From Duganella sp. sic0402 (GTDB lineage: Bacteria > Pseudomonadota > Gammaproteobacteria > Burkholderiales > Burkholderiaceae_D): a DNA stretch of 64,000 nucleotides. The notes beneath the pieces were generated by a model, which saw only the letters and a program-made list of their open reading frames with translations, was not told the origin of the DNA and did no database searches. How positions within the stretch are numbered: the first letter of the stretch is position 1; every line of letters begins with the position of its first letter. Positions 24,900 to 33,785 of this stretch are shown piece after piece. Made by a program: the position numbers and the translations under genes. The stretch spans positions 1 through 64,000 of the forward strand of contig NZ_JAHUWK010000012.1 of NCBI RefSeq assembly GCF_019219065.1, given 5' to 3'.

Positions 24900-26984
24900 T
24901 TAGAAGGTCAGCGTCAGGCCGACATCGAACGAGCGGCCATAGCCCGGCAGCGGCTGGAAGGCGCCGCCCTGGCGCTGTAGCCCGGACAGGTAGACGCCGC
25001 CCATCGGATCGGCATACACCTTGTCCAGCAGGTTGGTGACACCGGCCGACAGGCGCAGATTCTTCTGCAACTGGTAGTTGGTGCGGGCATTCAGCAATCC
25101 GTAGCCGCCGGTTTCCGGTTCCAGCCGGCGCAGGTCGGTCTTGTCCTTGCGTGCCACCAGCCTGGCTTCAAGCTGGTTGGTCCAGGCGCCGCTACTATGC
25201 TCCAGCGTCAGCAGGGCGTTCAGCGGCATGATGCGATACAGGTCGCCGCCGTCGCTGCGCTTGCCGCGCGTATAAGCGGCGTTGCCGAGGAATTTGAGCT
25301 GCTCCGCCACCGGAACACCCCATGACAGGTTGGCGCCGTACAGGCGGGCGTCGTGGTTGGCGAAGCGCAGCAGCGCGCCTTTGGCGCTCATCTTCATGTA
25401 GGGATTAAAGCTGCCCAGCACATCGACATCGATGTAGTCATGCACGCGGTTGAAATAGGGATTTAGCTTGACGAACCAGGCGCGCGCGCCTTCACCGCCG
25501 TGCCAGTGCGCGGTGAAGGCCAGCGTGTAGGCGGTTTCCGGTTTCAGGTCGATGTCGCCGACATAGCCATTGCCGTCGCCGAACCAGTTGGTCATGGTCA
25601 TGGCCATGGAGCCGCGTCCCCACGCATAGCGCTCGTACAGATTGGGCGAGCGGGTCTTGCGGGCGGCCGCCAGTTCCAGCGTGGTCGAGGCGTCGGCTTC
25701 GTAGCGGGCCAGCGCGGTCAGGTCCAGATTGCTGTCGCGCTGCTGGCGGCCGCGCGCGTTGAAGGCTTGGGCGGCGGCTGCATCGGCGGCGTTCATCATC
25801 GAGGTCGAATAAGGCTGCACATCGCCGGCGTTCATGCGCACCGATTCCCAGCGCGCGCCCAGCAGCGAGGTCCATTGCGCGTTGTGCGTGGTTTCCGTCT
25901 CGCCGTACAGGGCGATGCGGTCGCGCTGGCCATCGCTGACGTTCACATAGGTCTGCGGGCCCATCATCATCGAGCCGCTGACGGCTGGCCAGAAGTCTTC
26001 CAGGCGGAAGGTATGGTATTCCTGTCCGAGCCGTAGCTTGCGTGCTTCGCTGAGCGGCAGCGTGGCCTTCAGCGTGTAGCCGATATTGCGGCCATGCGTC
26101 ACCATCGGCATGGTGCCCGGACGTTCAGGCGTGAAGAAGCCCATTTCGTGATCGGTGCGCTGCCAGTAGACATTGGCCTCCAGCTCGCCCCAGCCGAAGC
26201 GGCGCAGGTAATCGGCGTTGGCGAACTTGCCGGTGTTGTCGGTCATGTCCATGTACTGGTTGGGGAAGCCTTGATACGGGATGTGCTGCACGCCGGCGCG
26301 CACGGTCAGCTGCTGGTCCTGGTCGCGCCACGCCAGCACGGCCGACTGGTTGATGCTCTCGTACATGCTGCCCAGTACGCGGTCGCCATTGCCGTCTTCG
26401 TAGCTGTGGCCTCGCGCGTAAGCGGCGCTGTAGCCGAAGCTCATGCTGTCGCTGGCAATGCCGGCCGAGACCCCGCCGTTGACTGCTTCGCCGTTGCTGC
26501 GGCCACTCAGCGTGATGCGGGCGGAGGTGCGCAGTTTGTCGGCGTTGTCGGCAAACGCCGGTGCGGCCGACTTGACGGTGATGGTGCCGCCGATGCTGTC
26601 GCCACCGGCACTGACCGGCGTGACGCCAGCCAGCACTTCGATACGGCCGACCTGGGTCGGATCGAGGTAGGACAGCGGCGCGTTCATGTGGTTGGCGCAG
26701 GCCGAAGTGATTTCCATGCCGTCGATGCGGATTTTCAGGCGGTCGTCCCCCAGGCCGTTGATGAAGGGCAGGCCGGAAACGCCGCCGCCTTGCGCCACGC
26801 TGTAGCCTGGCGTGGCGCTGAGCAGCAGCGCCGCGTCGCTCGGACCGGTAGGGCGTTGCAGCCAGCTTTCGCCGAGCGCGGAGACGATGACTTTGAGTTT
26901 GGGATCGGTGACCGGGGTGACCTCGGTTTGTGCATGGGTGATGCCTGCGGCGGCCATGCAGATAGTCAGGTAAAGCGATTTCAT
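24900..26984 (-). CDS. TonB-dependent copper receptor (OprC/NosA type)
   Basis: The start at 26984 has a GAGGA site and gives 694 residues with a signal peptide (MAAAGITHAQT). Plug residues include SLPFINGLGDDRLKIRIDG-like sequence (GLPFINGLGDDRLK), MEITSACANHMNAPLSYLD and VGRIEVLAGVTPVSAGGDSIGG. The barrel is rich in Met clusters (SGSMMMGPQT, STSMMN, SMAMTMTNW), as in OprC-type copper receptors. It lies downstream of a DUF2946 gene on the same strand, the usual companion of these receptors. Copper uptake is a family inference. The barrel ends LTLTF. Confidence 0.85.
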   Translation of the reverse strand: MKSLYLTICMAAAGITHAQTEVTPVTDPKLKVIVSALGESWLQRPTGPSDAALLLSATPGYSVAQGGGVSGLPFINGLGDDRLKIRIDGMEITSACANHMNAPLSYLDPTQVGRIEVLAGVTPVSAGGDSIGGTITVKSAAPAFADNADKLRTSARITLSGRSNGEAVNGGVSAGIASDSMSFGYSAAYARGHSYEDGNGDRVLGSMYESINQSAVLAWRDQDQQLTVRAGVQHIPYQGFPNQYMDMTDNTGKFANADYLRRFGWGELEANVYWQRTDHEMGFFTPERPGTMPMVTHGRNIGYTLKATLPLSEARKLRLGQEYHTFRLEDFWPAVSGSMMMGPQTYVNVSDGQRDRIALYGETETTHNAQWTSLLGARWESVRMNAGDVQPYSTSMMNAADAAAAQAFNARGRQQRDSNLDLTALARYEADASTTLELAAARKTRSPNLYERYAWGRGSMAMTMTNWFGDGNGYVGDIDLKPETAYTLAFTAHWHGGEGARAWFVKLNPYFNRVHDYIDVDVLGSFNPYMKMSAKGALLRFANHDARLYGANLSWGVPVAEQLKFLGNAAYTRGKRSDGGDLYRIMPLNALLTLEHSSGAWTNQLEARLVARKDKTDLRRLEPETGGYGLLNARTNYQLQKNLRLSAGVTNLLDKVYADPMGGVYLSGLQRQGGAFQPLPGYGRSFDVGLTLTF

Positions 26985-27077
26985 GATGTTCCTCGTGATG
27001 TGCGTATCAAAGCGCGGCGGCATGGCGCGGCGCCACGCGCGCAGCCAGGCTGGCGCGATGGACAGAATGCGGACGTA

Positions 27078-27470
27078 TCAGGCGAGGAAGGGCGGTGCGC
27101 GCTGCTGTGCGGCGGACCAGATAGGCTGCGCGCCAGGCGCATGATAGAACAGTGAAGGATAGATATCGCGGCCGGCGCTGAGTAGCAGCGCGACTGCCGG
27201 TGCGGCAGGCAAGGCGTCGGCGCCGCCGTGGATGGTGCAGAAAGCGCAATGCTGCATGCTCTTGGCGTCAGCGGGCGCTTTGCTGTCGCCATTGCCATCG
27301 CCGGGCAGCTGGATCAGCTTGTAGCCGTTGACGGTACACAGCATCAGCGTATTGTCGGCTGACGAGCCGGCCGCCAGCGCATGCGAAACTGTCGGCGCGA
27401 GCGCGCTGAACAGGATGGCCAGCATGGCGATCCACAGGTGCAGCGTCCGTCGCTTTGCCAGTCTGATCAT
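27078..27470 (-). CDS. DUF2946 family protein (copper receptor companion)
   Basis: The ATG at 27470 opens 130 residues with one hydrophobic N-terminal segment (LWIAMLAILFSALAPTVSHAL, read in parts) and a C-terminal HCAFCTIHGG cysteine pair, followed by a Pro-rich tail. This is the DUF2946 layout, commonly encoded next to TonB copper receptors. There is no ribosome-binding site, and a TATAAT hexamer ends 6 bases before the ATG, so transcription could begin at the start codon. The receptor begins 93 bases further on. Confidence 0.78.
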   Translation of the reverse strand: MIRLAKRRTLHLWIAMLAILFSALAPTVSHALAAGSSADNTLMLCTVNGYKLIQLPGDGNGDSKAPADAKSMQHCAFCTIHGGADALPAAPAVALLLSAGRDIYPSLFYHAPGAQPIWSAAQQRAPPFLA

Positions 27471-27476
27471 GCAGAC

Positions 27477-27482
27477 ATTATA
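27477..27482 (-). promoter_or_regulatory. TATAAT -10 element implying a leaderless DUF2946 mRNA
   Basis: On the minus strand a consensus TATAAT at 27482-27477 would place the transcription start at or beside the A of the ATG at 27470. No convincing -35 hexamer is seen, only an A/T-rich tract (27491-27500). Confidence 0.4.
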
Positions 27483-27615
27483 GCCAAACACAAAAAAAAG
27501 CGTATTTAGCGGCGGGGATTCATGAGGTGAATTAATAAGCCCATGAAAACCCCGGCCCGTTTTGGGCATGTTTTTGCCACTATGATGCGGGCATTCGATT
27601 GAAAGGACAGACCGC

Positions 27616-28665
27616 ATGACGATTAAAGCTTACGGCGCTCACGCCGCTGATCAGCCGCTGGTGTCGATGGACATCACCCGCCGCGCGCCGGGCGCGCATG
27701 ATGTGCAGATCGATATCGCCTTCTGCGGTGTATGCCACTCGGACTTGCACACTGCGCGCGCGGAGTGGGCCGGGACACTGTTCCCTTGCGTGCCGGGCCA
27801 CGAAATTGTTGGCCGCGTTGCCGCTGTTGGTGCGCATGTGAAGAACCATCAGGTTGGCGATCTGGTGGGTGTCGGCTGCATGGTCGATAGCTGCCAGCAT
27901 TGCGCCGATTGTGCGGATGGCCTGGAAAACTATTGCGATAATATGGTCGGTACCTACAACGGCCCGACCGCCGATGCGCCGGGCCATACGCTGGGCGGCT
28001 ACGCGCAGCAGATCGTGGTGCATGAGCGCTATGTGCTGCGCGTGCGTCACCCTGAGCAGGATCTGGCGGCGGTGGCGCCGCTGCTGTGCGCCGGCATCAC
28101 CACGTACTCGCCGCTGCGTCACAGGAAGGCCGGTCCGGGCAAGAAGGTGGGCGTGGTCGGCATCGGCGGCCTGGGTCATATGGGCATCAAGCTGGCGCAC
28201 GCGATGGGCGCGCATGTGGTGGCCTTCACCACCTCGGAGTCCAAGCGTGAGGCAGCCAAGTCGCTGGGCGCCGATGAGGTGGTGGTGTCGCGCAATGCGG
28301 ACGAGATGGCGGCGCATGCGAAGAGTTTCGACTTCATCCTCAACACGGTGGCCGCGCCGCACGATCTGGATGCCTTCCTGGTGCTGCTGAAGCGCGACGG
28401 CACGATGACACTGGTCGGTGCACCGGCTACGCCGCATCCGTCGACGCAGGTGTTCAACCTGATCATGAAGCGCCGCCAGATTGCCGGCTCGATGATCGGC
28501 GGCATACCTGAAACCCAGGAGATGCTGGACTTCTGCGCCGAGCACGGCATCGTCGCCGACATCGAGCTGATACGCGCCGATGAAATTAATACAGCCTACG
28601 AGCGCATGCTCAAGGGCGACGTCAAATACCGCTTCGTCATCGATAACGCCTCGCTGGCGGCCTGA
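27616..28665 (+). CDS. Zinc-dependent alcohol/aldehyde dehydrogenase (YahK/AdhC-like)
   Basis: A 349-residue medium-chain dehydrogenase. Catalytic zinc ligands: Cys37 in FCGVCHSDLH and His in VPGHEIVG. The structural zinc cysteines are in SCQHCADCADGLENYC. The coenzyme fold is at GIGGLGHMG (about residue 182). It belongs to the cinnamyl-alcohol-dehydrogenase-like group that includes YahK and is broadly active NADPH-dependent aldehyde reductase. It appears monocistronic, with a hairpin at 28682-28711 after the stop. Confidence 0.88.
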   Translation: MTIKAYGAHAADQPLVSMDITRRAPGAHDVQIDIAFCGVCHSDLHTARAEWAGTLFPCVPGHEIVGRVAAVGAHVKNHQVGDLVGVGCMVDSCQHCADCADGLENYCDNMVGTYNGPTADAPGHTLGGYAQQIVVHERYVLRVRHPEQDLAAVAPLLCAGITTYSPLRHRKAGPGKKVGVVGIGGLGHMGIKLAHAMGAHVVAFTTSESKREAAKSLGADEVVVSRNADEMAAHAKSFDFILNTVAAPHDLDAFLVLLKRDGTMTLVGAPATPHPSTQVFNLIMKRRQIAGSMIGGIPETQEMLDFCAEHGIVADIELIRADEINTAYERMLKGDVKYRFVIDNASLAA

Positions 28666-28681
28666 TTCCCTCATCCTTGAG

Positions 28682-28711
28682 ACCACGCGCCGCGCAATGC
28701 AGGCGCGTGGT
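28682..28711 (+). terminator. Stem-loop after the alcohol dehydrogenase gene
   Basis: ACCACGCGCC (28682-28691) is a perfect inverted repeat of GGCGCGTGGT (28702-28711) with a 10-base loop. Downstream sequence is only moderately T-rich (CCTTTTGATT), and it lies 20 bases before the MFS pseudogene start. Terminator is likeliest; a leader hairpin of that gene is possible. Confidence 0.55.
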
Positions 28712-28730
28712 GTCGTTCGTCCTTTTGATT

Positions 28731-29755
28731 ATGAATCCTTCTACTCTAACTGCTGGCGCGGCTGTGCCGGGACAGACCGCGTCCTGGGGCGCGGTGCTAG
28801 CGATGTCGCTGGGCGCGTTTGTGCTGGTGGCATCCGAATTCATGCCGGTCAGCCTGCTGACGCCCATTGCGGCCGACTTGCACATCAGCGAAGGCCAGGC
28901 CGGCCAGGCGATTGCCATTTCTGGCGCGTTCGCCTTGCTCACCAGTTTGTGTATCAGCGCCGTCGCGGGCCGCATGGACCGAAAGCGGCTGCTGTTGTTG
29001 ATGTCGCTGTTGATGATGGTGTCCGGTAGCGTGGTAGCGTTCGCGCCCAATTACCTGATCTTCATGCTGGGCCGGGCGTTGATCGGCGTCGCCATCGGCG
29101 GCTTCTGGTCGATGTCGGCGGCCATCGCGATGCGGCTGGTACCGGCTGCGCAGGTGCCGCGCGCGCTGGCCATCCTCAACGGCGGCAATGCGCTGGCCAC
29201 CGTGGTGGCGGCGCCGCTGGGCAGTTTTCTCGGCGCGGTGGTCGGCTGGCGTGGCGCTTTCTTCTGCGTCGTGCCGATGGCTGCCATCGCCTTTGCGTGG
29301 AAGTGCGCCAGCCTGCCGGCGTTGCCCGGCGAGTCGCGCCAGCGTGCTGGCAAGGTGTTTGGCCTGATGCGGTGGCCGGCGGTGGCGCGGGGCTGTATCG
29401 CACGCTGCTGGCGGCGCCGCTGCTGATGGCGGTGACCGGTGCGGCGCTGGTGGTGTTTGGCCATTCGCTGCCGATGGTGAGCGCGCTGTTGCTGGTATGG
29501 GAATTGGTCGGCACGTCGGCGCCGGTAGGCTGGTGGACCTGGCTGGCCAGGACGCTGCCGGATGACGCCGAAGCGGGCGGCGGCCTGATGGTGGCGGTAG
29601 TGCAGCTGGCGATCATGCTGGGCGCCACTGCGGGCGGCGTGGTGTTCGACGCCAGCGGCTACCGTGCCACGTTTTACCTGAGCGTGGCGATCATGCTGCT
29701 GGCGGCCTTGTTCACCGCGCTGGCCGCACGCGCTGCCCATGCGGCGCGCACCTGA
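28731..29755 (+). pseudogene. MFS efflux transporter inactivated by an internal deletion and frame change
   Basis: The first part (28731 to about 29375) encodes an intact N-terminal half: SLGAFVLVASEFMPVSLLTP, then GRALIGVAIGGFWSMSAA, up to KVFGLMR. Translation in that frame then runs into nonsense and stops at 29426. The C-terminal part resumes in another frame from about 29392 (GLYRTLLAAPLL) to 29755, with SAPVGWWTWLARTLPDDAEAGGGLMVA and a final helix. In related transporters (NepI/YdhP-like drug or nucleoside exporters, about 390-400 residues) roughly 60 residues separate these two parts. Here only about 17 bases do. So a deletion removed about two helices and shifted the frame. Confidence 0.8.
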
Positions 29756-29757
29756 AA

Positions 29758-30651
29758 CTAGCCCGCGTAGCGGATCGCGTCGATCACCAGTCCCAGCGCG
29801 CGCGACGAATGGCGGCGGCTTGGGTAGAACGCGTACAAGGGTTCAAACGGTTTGCAGAACGGCTGCATCACCTGCACCAGCCGGCCTGACCGGAGGTGTT
29901 CCGCCGCCAGCTCTTGCGGCAGGAAGGCCAGGCCGCAACCGGCCAGCGCCGCGTCCACCATCGGATACACGCTGGTGAAGATGGCCTGGCCGCGCACCTT
30001 GGCGTCTACCGCCCGGCCCTGGTCTTGCAGTTCCCAGGCATAGATGCCGCCGCTGCTGGGCAGGCGCATGACGATGCAGTTGTGGCGCAGCAGTTCGGCG
30101 ATGGATTGCGGCTGCGCGCGATGGGCGAAATAAGCCGGCGCCGCCACGATCACCATCGGCACCGCGTCGCTCAGGCGCACCGCGATCATGTCTTTTTCCA
30201 CCTGGTCGCCATGGCGCACGCCGATATCGAAGCGCTCGGCGGCGATGTCGATCAGACGGTAGTCCGAGTGAATTTCAACTTGCAGGTCGGGGTATTCGCG
30301 CAGCAGCGGCGCAATGCGCGGCCACAGCAGGCTGTCGACCACAAAGTCGATGGCGGTGATGCGCACGGTGCCGGAGGGCTTGTCGCCAAGGTCGCTGATG
30401 GCCGCTATCTCGGCTTCCACTTCCTCCAGCCGTGGCGCGACATTCTGTAGCAGGCGCTCGCCAGCCTCGGTGGGCGAAACGCTGCGCGTTGTGCGCGTCA
30501 GCAGCCGCACGCCGAGGCGGCTTTCCAGCGAACGGATGATGTGGCTGAGCGCCGATTGCGTCATCCCCAGCTTGGCGGCGGCGCGTGTGAAGCTGCGTTC
30601 CCTGGCGACCGCCAGAAACACCAGAATGTCGTTGATATTGTCCCGCGCCAT
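29758..30651 (-). CDS. LysR-family regulator
   Basis: From the Met at 30651 (MARDNINDILVFLAVARERS) there are 297 residues; an upstream Met at 30687 would add 12 without a better ribosome site. The helix-turn-helix lies at residues 5-65 (FTRAAAKLGMTQSALSHIIRSLE, read in parts), with an effector-binding domain beyond 90 (GTVRITAIDFVVDSLLWPRI). It is convergent with the MFS pseudogene, the pairing seen when such a regulator controls a neighbouring exporter. With that target broken it may be relic or control other genes. Confidence 0.85.
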   Translation of the reverse strand: MARDNINDILVFLAVARERSFTRAAAKLGMTQSALSHIIRSLESRLGVRLLTRTTRSVSPTEAGERLLQNVAPRLEEVEAEIAAISDLGDKPSGTVRITAIDFVVDSLLWPRIAPLLREYPDLQVEIHSDYRLIDIAAERFDIGVRHGDQVEKDMIAVRLSDAVPMVIVAAPAYFAHRAQPQSIAELLRHNCIVMRLPSSGGIYAWELQDQGRAVDAKVRGQAIFTSVYPMVDAALAGCGLAFLPQELAAEHLRSGRLVQVMQPFCKPFEPLYAFYPSRRHSSRALGLVIDAIRYAG

Positions 30652-30725
30652 GAGCAAGCTTTCTGTGAATGATTCCGGATCATACACGCTACACTTTGCG
30701 CTTGCCTGGCGCGGGAGGGACTGGC

Positions 30726-31952
30726 TTACTTTTTCACGCAGACAGTCAGGTAAGGCTTGTCGGTCGAATATTCGATCGCCATGCTGGACGATACCGGCAT
30801 GAACATCGAGTAGTCCGACTGCGCATCCTGCGGATCTTTCAGCACGGCGATGCCGTCGAAATCAACCGCTTGGGAGCCGGTGCTGGCCTTGTTCAGGGTC
30901 ACGCTTTCGTTATGCGACTTGCCGGTGCTGTTGTTGGTGACGGTGGCCGTGGTGCCGGCGATGGTGATTTTGCCGGTAGCGCCGCCTTGATCGGCACAGC
31001 TGTAGCTGCCGTCGATTTCAGTGCCGACCTTGACTGCCTTGGCGGCCACCAGGGTGCCGACGCGCAGCACGTTTTCCTGGTTGCGGCCGTAGCGGTCAAC
31101 GAACAGCGCCAGACCACGGTCGCCGGCGTGTACGTGGACGATGCCGAAGTCCAGCTGGCCCTGACGCGCGACCAGCACGCCACGGGCGGTGTCCTTGACC
31201 AGGGTCAGGTTGGCGCTATCGAACTCGCCCAGGCCTGCCACCGCTGTGCACACGCCTTGCGCGTTGAAGACGCCGTTGTTGCACATTTGCGCGCTGCCGT
31301 CGGCGTTGACCTTCAGTACGCCTTTTGGATTGAATGGCGAAGCGCCGTTGCTGGCGTTGCGCATGGCGCCCAGGAAGGTGTAGCTGCCGGCCAGTTTGGC
31401 CACGTCGCCGACTGCGTAGGCGGTGCCGCTGACGGTGGTGGATTTGCCGCCCAGCTTGATGCTGCCGCTCAGCAGACGGGTACGCGCATCAACGCTCAGT
31501 TGCAGATCGGTGCCGGTGTAGGTGGTGATGTTGCCGTCGGTGGTGGCGGTGTAGCTGCCGCTGCGGTCGGTCAGGCCAAACTGGGTGGCGATCACTTTGA
31601 TGGCGAAAGTCTTGGCGGCGCTGTCGAAGGTGATGCGCCAGGTGTCGCCGATATCGGCGACCACGTCGTACACGCTCTGGCTGGCGTTGGCGCCGGCGAT
31701 CAGGCTCAGTCCCGCCTGCGCGGCCACGGCTTCCGACGCAACGGTGACGGGGTCCGTGCTTGGCGTCGTAGGTGTCGTAGGCGTGGTCGGGGTAGTTGGC
31801 GTGGTCGGCGTAGTAGGGGTAGTTGGCGTGGTAGGGGTAGTCGGCGTCGTCGGCGTAGTTGGGGCAGTCGGGGTGGCGGAATTGTTATCGCTGCCGCCGC
31901 CGCAAGCGGTCAGCACGACGCTCAGTGCGGCCAGGGAAAGAGCATTTTTCAT
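30726..31952 (-). CDS. Lipoprotein with a Pro-Thr-Thr repeat linker, function unknown
   Basis: The Met at 31952 opens 408 residues with a lipoprotein signal (SVVLTACGGG, lipid Cys17). Then a low-complexity linker of about a dozen Pro-Thr-Thr units (residues about 28-65), and a beta-rich body with repeated GSYTATTDGN, KLGGKSTTVSGTAY, GSYTFLGAMRN and GSYSCADQGG-like strands. It is presumably anchored in the outer membrane, with the linker spacing the body away. No enzyme motif or known family is recognised. It is monocistronic, its 5' side facing a LysR gene. Confidence 0.72.
   Translation of the reverse strand: MKNALSLAALSVVLTACGGGSDNNSATPTAPTTPTTPTTPTTPTTPTTPTTPTTPTTPTTPTTPSTDPVTVASEAVAAQAGLSLIAGANASQSVYDVVADIGDTWRITFDSAAKTFAIKVIATQFGLTDRSGSYTATTDGNITTYTGTDLQLSVDARTRLLSGSIKLGGKSTTVSGTAYAVGDVAKLAGSYTFLGAMRNASNGASPFNPKGVLKVNADGSAQMCNNGVFNAQGVCTAVAGLGEFDSANLTLVKDTARGVLVARQGQLDFGIVHVHAGDRGLALFVDRYGRNQENVLRVGTLVAAKAVKVGTEIDGSYSCADQGGATGKITIAGTTATVTNNSTGKSHNESVTLNKASTGSQAVDFDGIAVLKDPQDAQSDYSMFMPVSSSMAIEYSTDKPYLTVCVKK
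31762..31869. repeat. Tandem 9-bp repeat encoding Pro-Thr-Thr units
   Basis: Twelve units of the form GGNGTNGTN in a row. The unit is a multiple of three, so gain or loss changes linker length without changing frame. Third-position variation shows that most units are not recent identical copies. Confidence 0.85.
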
Positions 31953-32054
31953 GAGAGAAGCTTTCTGAGGAAAGGGAATAAGTACCAAGTAGCAATATTT
32001 TCCCTGCCCCAAAAAGATAATGCTATGGAATGAATGTTCCATAGACTTCTTATC

Positions 32055-32960
32055 TCAGGCGTGGTTATTCATGTACGGATGGGCGCGCAGTGAGGCGGCC
32101 AGCATGTCGATAAAGTTGCGCACTTTGGACGAACCGAAGTTGCTCTCGCGGTGGACGATGTGCACCGGCCACGGCGCTTCCTCGTAGTCGGACAGGATGA
32201 CTTTCAGCCGTCCTTCGGCCAGTTCGGCGGCCACCTGGCAGCATAGCAGGCGGCAGATGCCCAGGCCGGTCAGCACGGCGTCGATGGCGGCGTCGCTGGC
32301 CACCGTCAGGCAGGGCTTCATGCGCACCGTGGTGGGCTGGCCGGCGCCGCCGAATTTCCATTCGACGCTGGATGAGACGCCGGTGGCGGCAACAATGGTA
32401 TGCCGTTGCAGCTCGGCCGGATGCTGCGGCACGCCGTTCCTGGCCAGGTATTCCGGCGTGGCGCACAGCACCTGCCGTACCTGGCCGACGCGCAGCGCGC
32501 GCAGGCTGGAGTCTGGCAAATGGCCAATGCGCACCGCCACATCAATGCCTTCGTCGACCAGGTTGACGTTACGGTCCAGAAAGTGTGCTGATACCTCGAC
32601 CTCCGGGTATTGCTTGAGGAATTCGACCAGGCAGGGCATCACGAAGGACTTGCCGTACAAGGTGGAGGCGGTGACCGACAGATGGCCCTTGGGCGCGGCG
32701 TTCATATCAGCCGCGCCTTCGTTGGCGGCGGCGATCTTGGCGAGGATGTCGCGGCTATCATCCAGGTAGCGGCGCCCGGCTTCGGTCAGGCGCACGTTGC
32801 GGGTGGTGCGCAACAGCAGCAACACCCCGAGTTGTGTTTCCAGCGTACCAATGGCGCGCGTGACGGCCGCTGGTGACAGGTTGAGCTGGCGTGCGGCGGA
32901 GGCAAAGCTGGCTTGTTCGCCCACCGCGACAAAGACGCGCATGAGATGTATCTGGTCCAT
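32055..32960 (-). CDS. LysR-family regulator
   Basis: A 301-residue LysR protein with an N-terminal helix-turn-helix (FVAVGEQASFASAARQLNLS, then PAAVTRAIGTLE, residues 8-60) and an effector domain with APKGHLSVTASTLYGKSF and a C-terminal EEAPWPVHIVHRESNFGSSKVRNFID, typical of the CrgA/DsdC-like branch. Neighbours are the lipoprotein (same strand, 102 bases away) and a response regulator (same strand). The target is not apparent. Confidence 0.85.
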   Translation of the reverse strand: MDQIHLMRVFVAVGEQASFASAARQLNLSPAAVTRAIGTLETQLGVLLLLRTTRNVRLTEAGRRYLDDSRDILAKIAAANEGAADMNAAPKGHLSVTASTLYGKSFVMPCLVEFLKQYPEVEVSAHFLDRNVNLVDEGIDVAVRIGHLPDSSLRALRVGQVRQVLCATPEYLARNGVPQHPAELQRHTIVAATGVSSSVEWKFGGAGQPTTVRMKPCLTVASDAAIDAVLTGLGICRLLCCQVAAELAEGRLKVILSDYEEAPWPVHIVHRESNFGSSKVRNFIDMLAASLRAHPYMNNHA

Positions 32961-33102
32961 TTTCGGGCTGTGCTGAAGTCATCGTGATGAACTCAGTGTG
33001 ACCGATTATGCCGCTGCCATGTCCCACCGCCGGACCGATAGCGCTGGCTGCTCCCCCTGAAATGGGGGACGCCCGACTAGCCAGTGGGGAGAGGCGTCCG
33101 GA

Positions 33103-33738
33103 TCAGAGGCTGAGGATGCCGCGTTCCAGTGCAATCATCACCGCATGGGCGCGGTCGCGCGCCTGCAACTTGAGCAGGATGCTGCTCATATAGCCCTTAA
33201 CGGTTTCGCCGGAAATGCCCAGTGCCTCGCCGATCAGCGCATTGGAATTGCCGCGCGCCACCAGCTTCAGCACCTCGACCTCGCGCTTGGTGATGCCCTG
33301 GCCGCTGCGCGACTCCACCAGCGCGTGCGTCACCGAGGCTGGAATGCTGCGCCCGCCGGCGTGGATGTTGCGCAGCGTTTCCACCAGCGTCTTGCGCACC
33401 GTGCTCTTGAACAGGTAGCCAACCGCGCCGGCGTTGATGGCGCGCGCGGCCTGCACATCGCCCTCCAGCGTGGTCAGCACCACGATGCGGGCGGCCGGGA
33501 ATTCGGCGCGGATGGCGATGATGGCGTCGATGCCGCTCATGTCCGGCATCTGCAGATCCATCAGCGTCACTGCCGGGCGGAATTCGCGGTACATGGCGAT
33601 TGCCTCGGCGCCGCTGGCGGCCTGGCCGACCAGGTACAGGTCTTCCTCGGCGGTGATGACGCTGGCGATCCCCTGCTGAAACAGCGGGTGGTCATCCACG
33701 GTCATGACCGTGATCGGCAGGGGCTTGAAGGTGCTCAT
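33103..33738 (-). CDS. NarL/FixJ-type response regulator
   Basis: A 211-residue regulator. The receiver domain (residues 8-125) has the acidic pair in MTVDDHPL, the phospho-acceptor Asp in TLMDLQMPDMSG (about residue 60) and the conserved Lys in LFKSTVRKT. The LuxR-type helix-turn-helix is at 145-210 (SGQGITKREVEVLKLVARGNSNALIGEALGISGETVKGY, read in parts). It lies 47 bases after the two histidine-kinase genes on the same strand, so it is the probable partner of both. Confidence 0.9.
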   Translation of the reverse strand: MSTFKPLPITVMTVDDHPLFQQGIASVITAEEDLYLVGQAASGAEAIAMYREFRPAVTLMDLQMPDMSGIDAIIAIRAEFPAARIVVLTTLEGDVQAARAINAGAVGYLFKSTVRKTLVETLRNIHAGGRSIPASVTHALVESRSGQGITKREVEVLKLVARGNSNALIGEALGISGETVKGYMSSILLKLQARDRAHAVMIALERGILSL

Positions 33739-33785
33739 GAAAACGAATGTGTATTGTGGGATTCAATTTTGACACAAACGTCGAT

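Noticed and set aside
31762..31869. Regular repeats as a CRISPR array
   Set aside because: Nine-base units without spacers, in a coding frame for a Pro-Thr-Thr linker.
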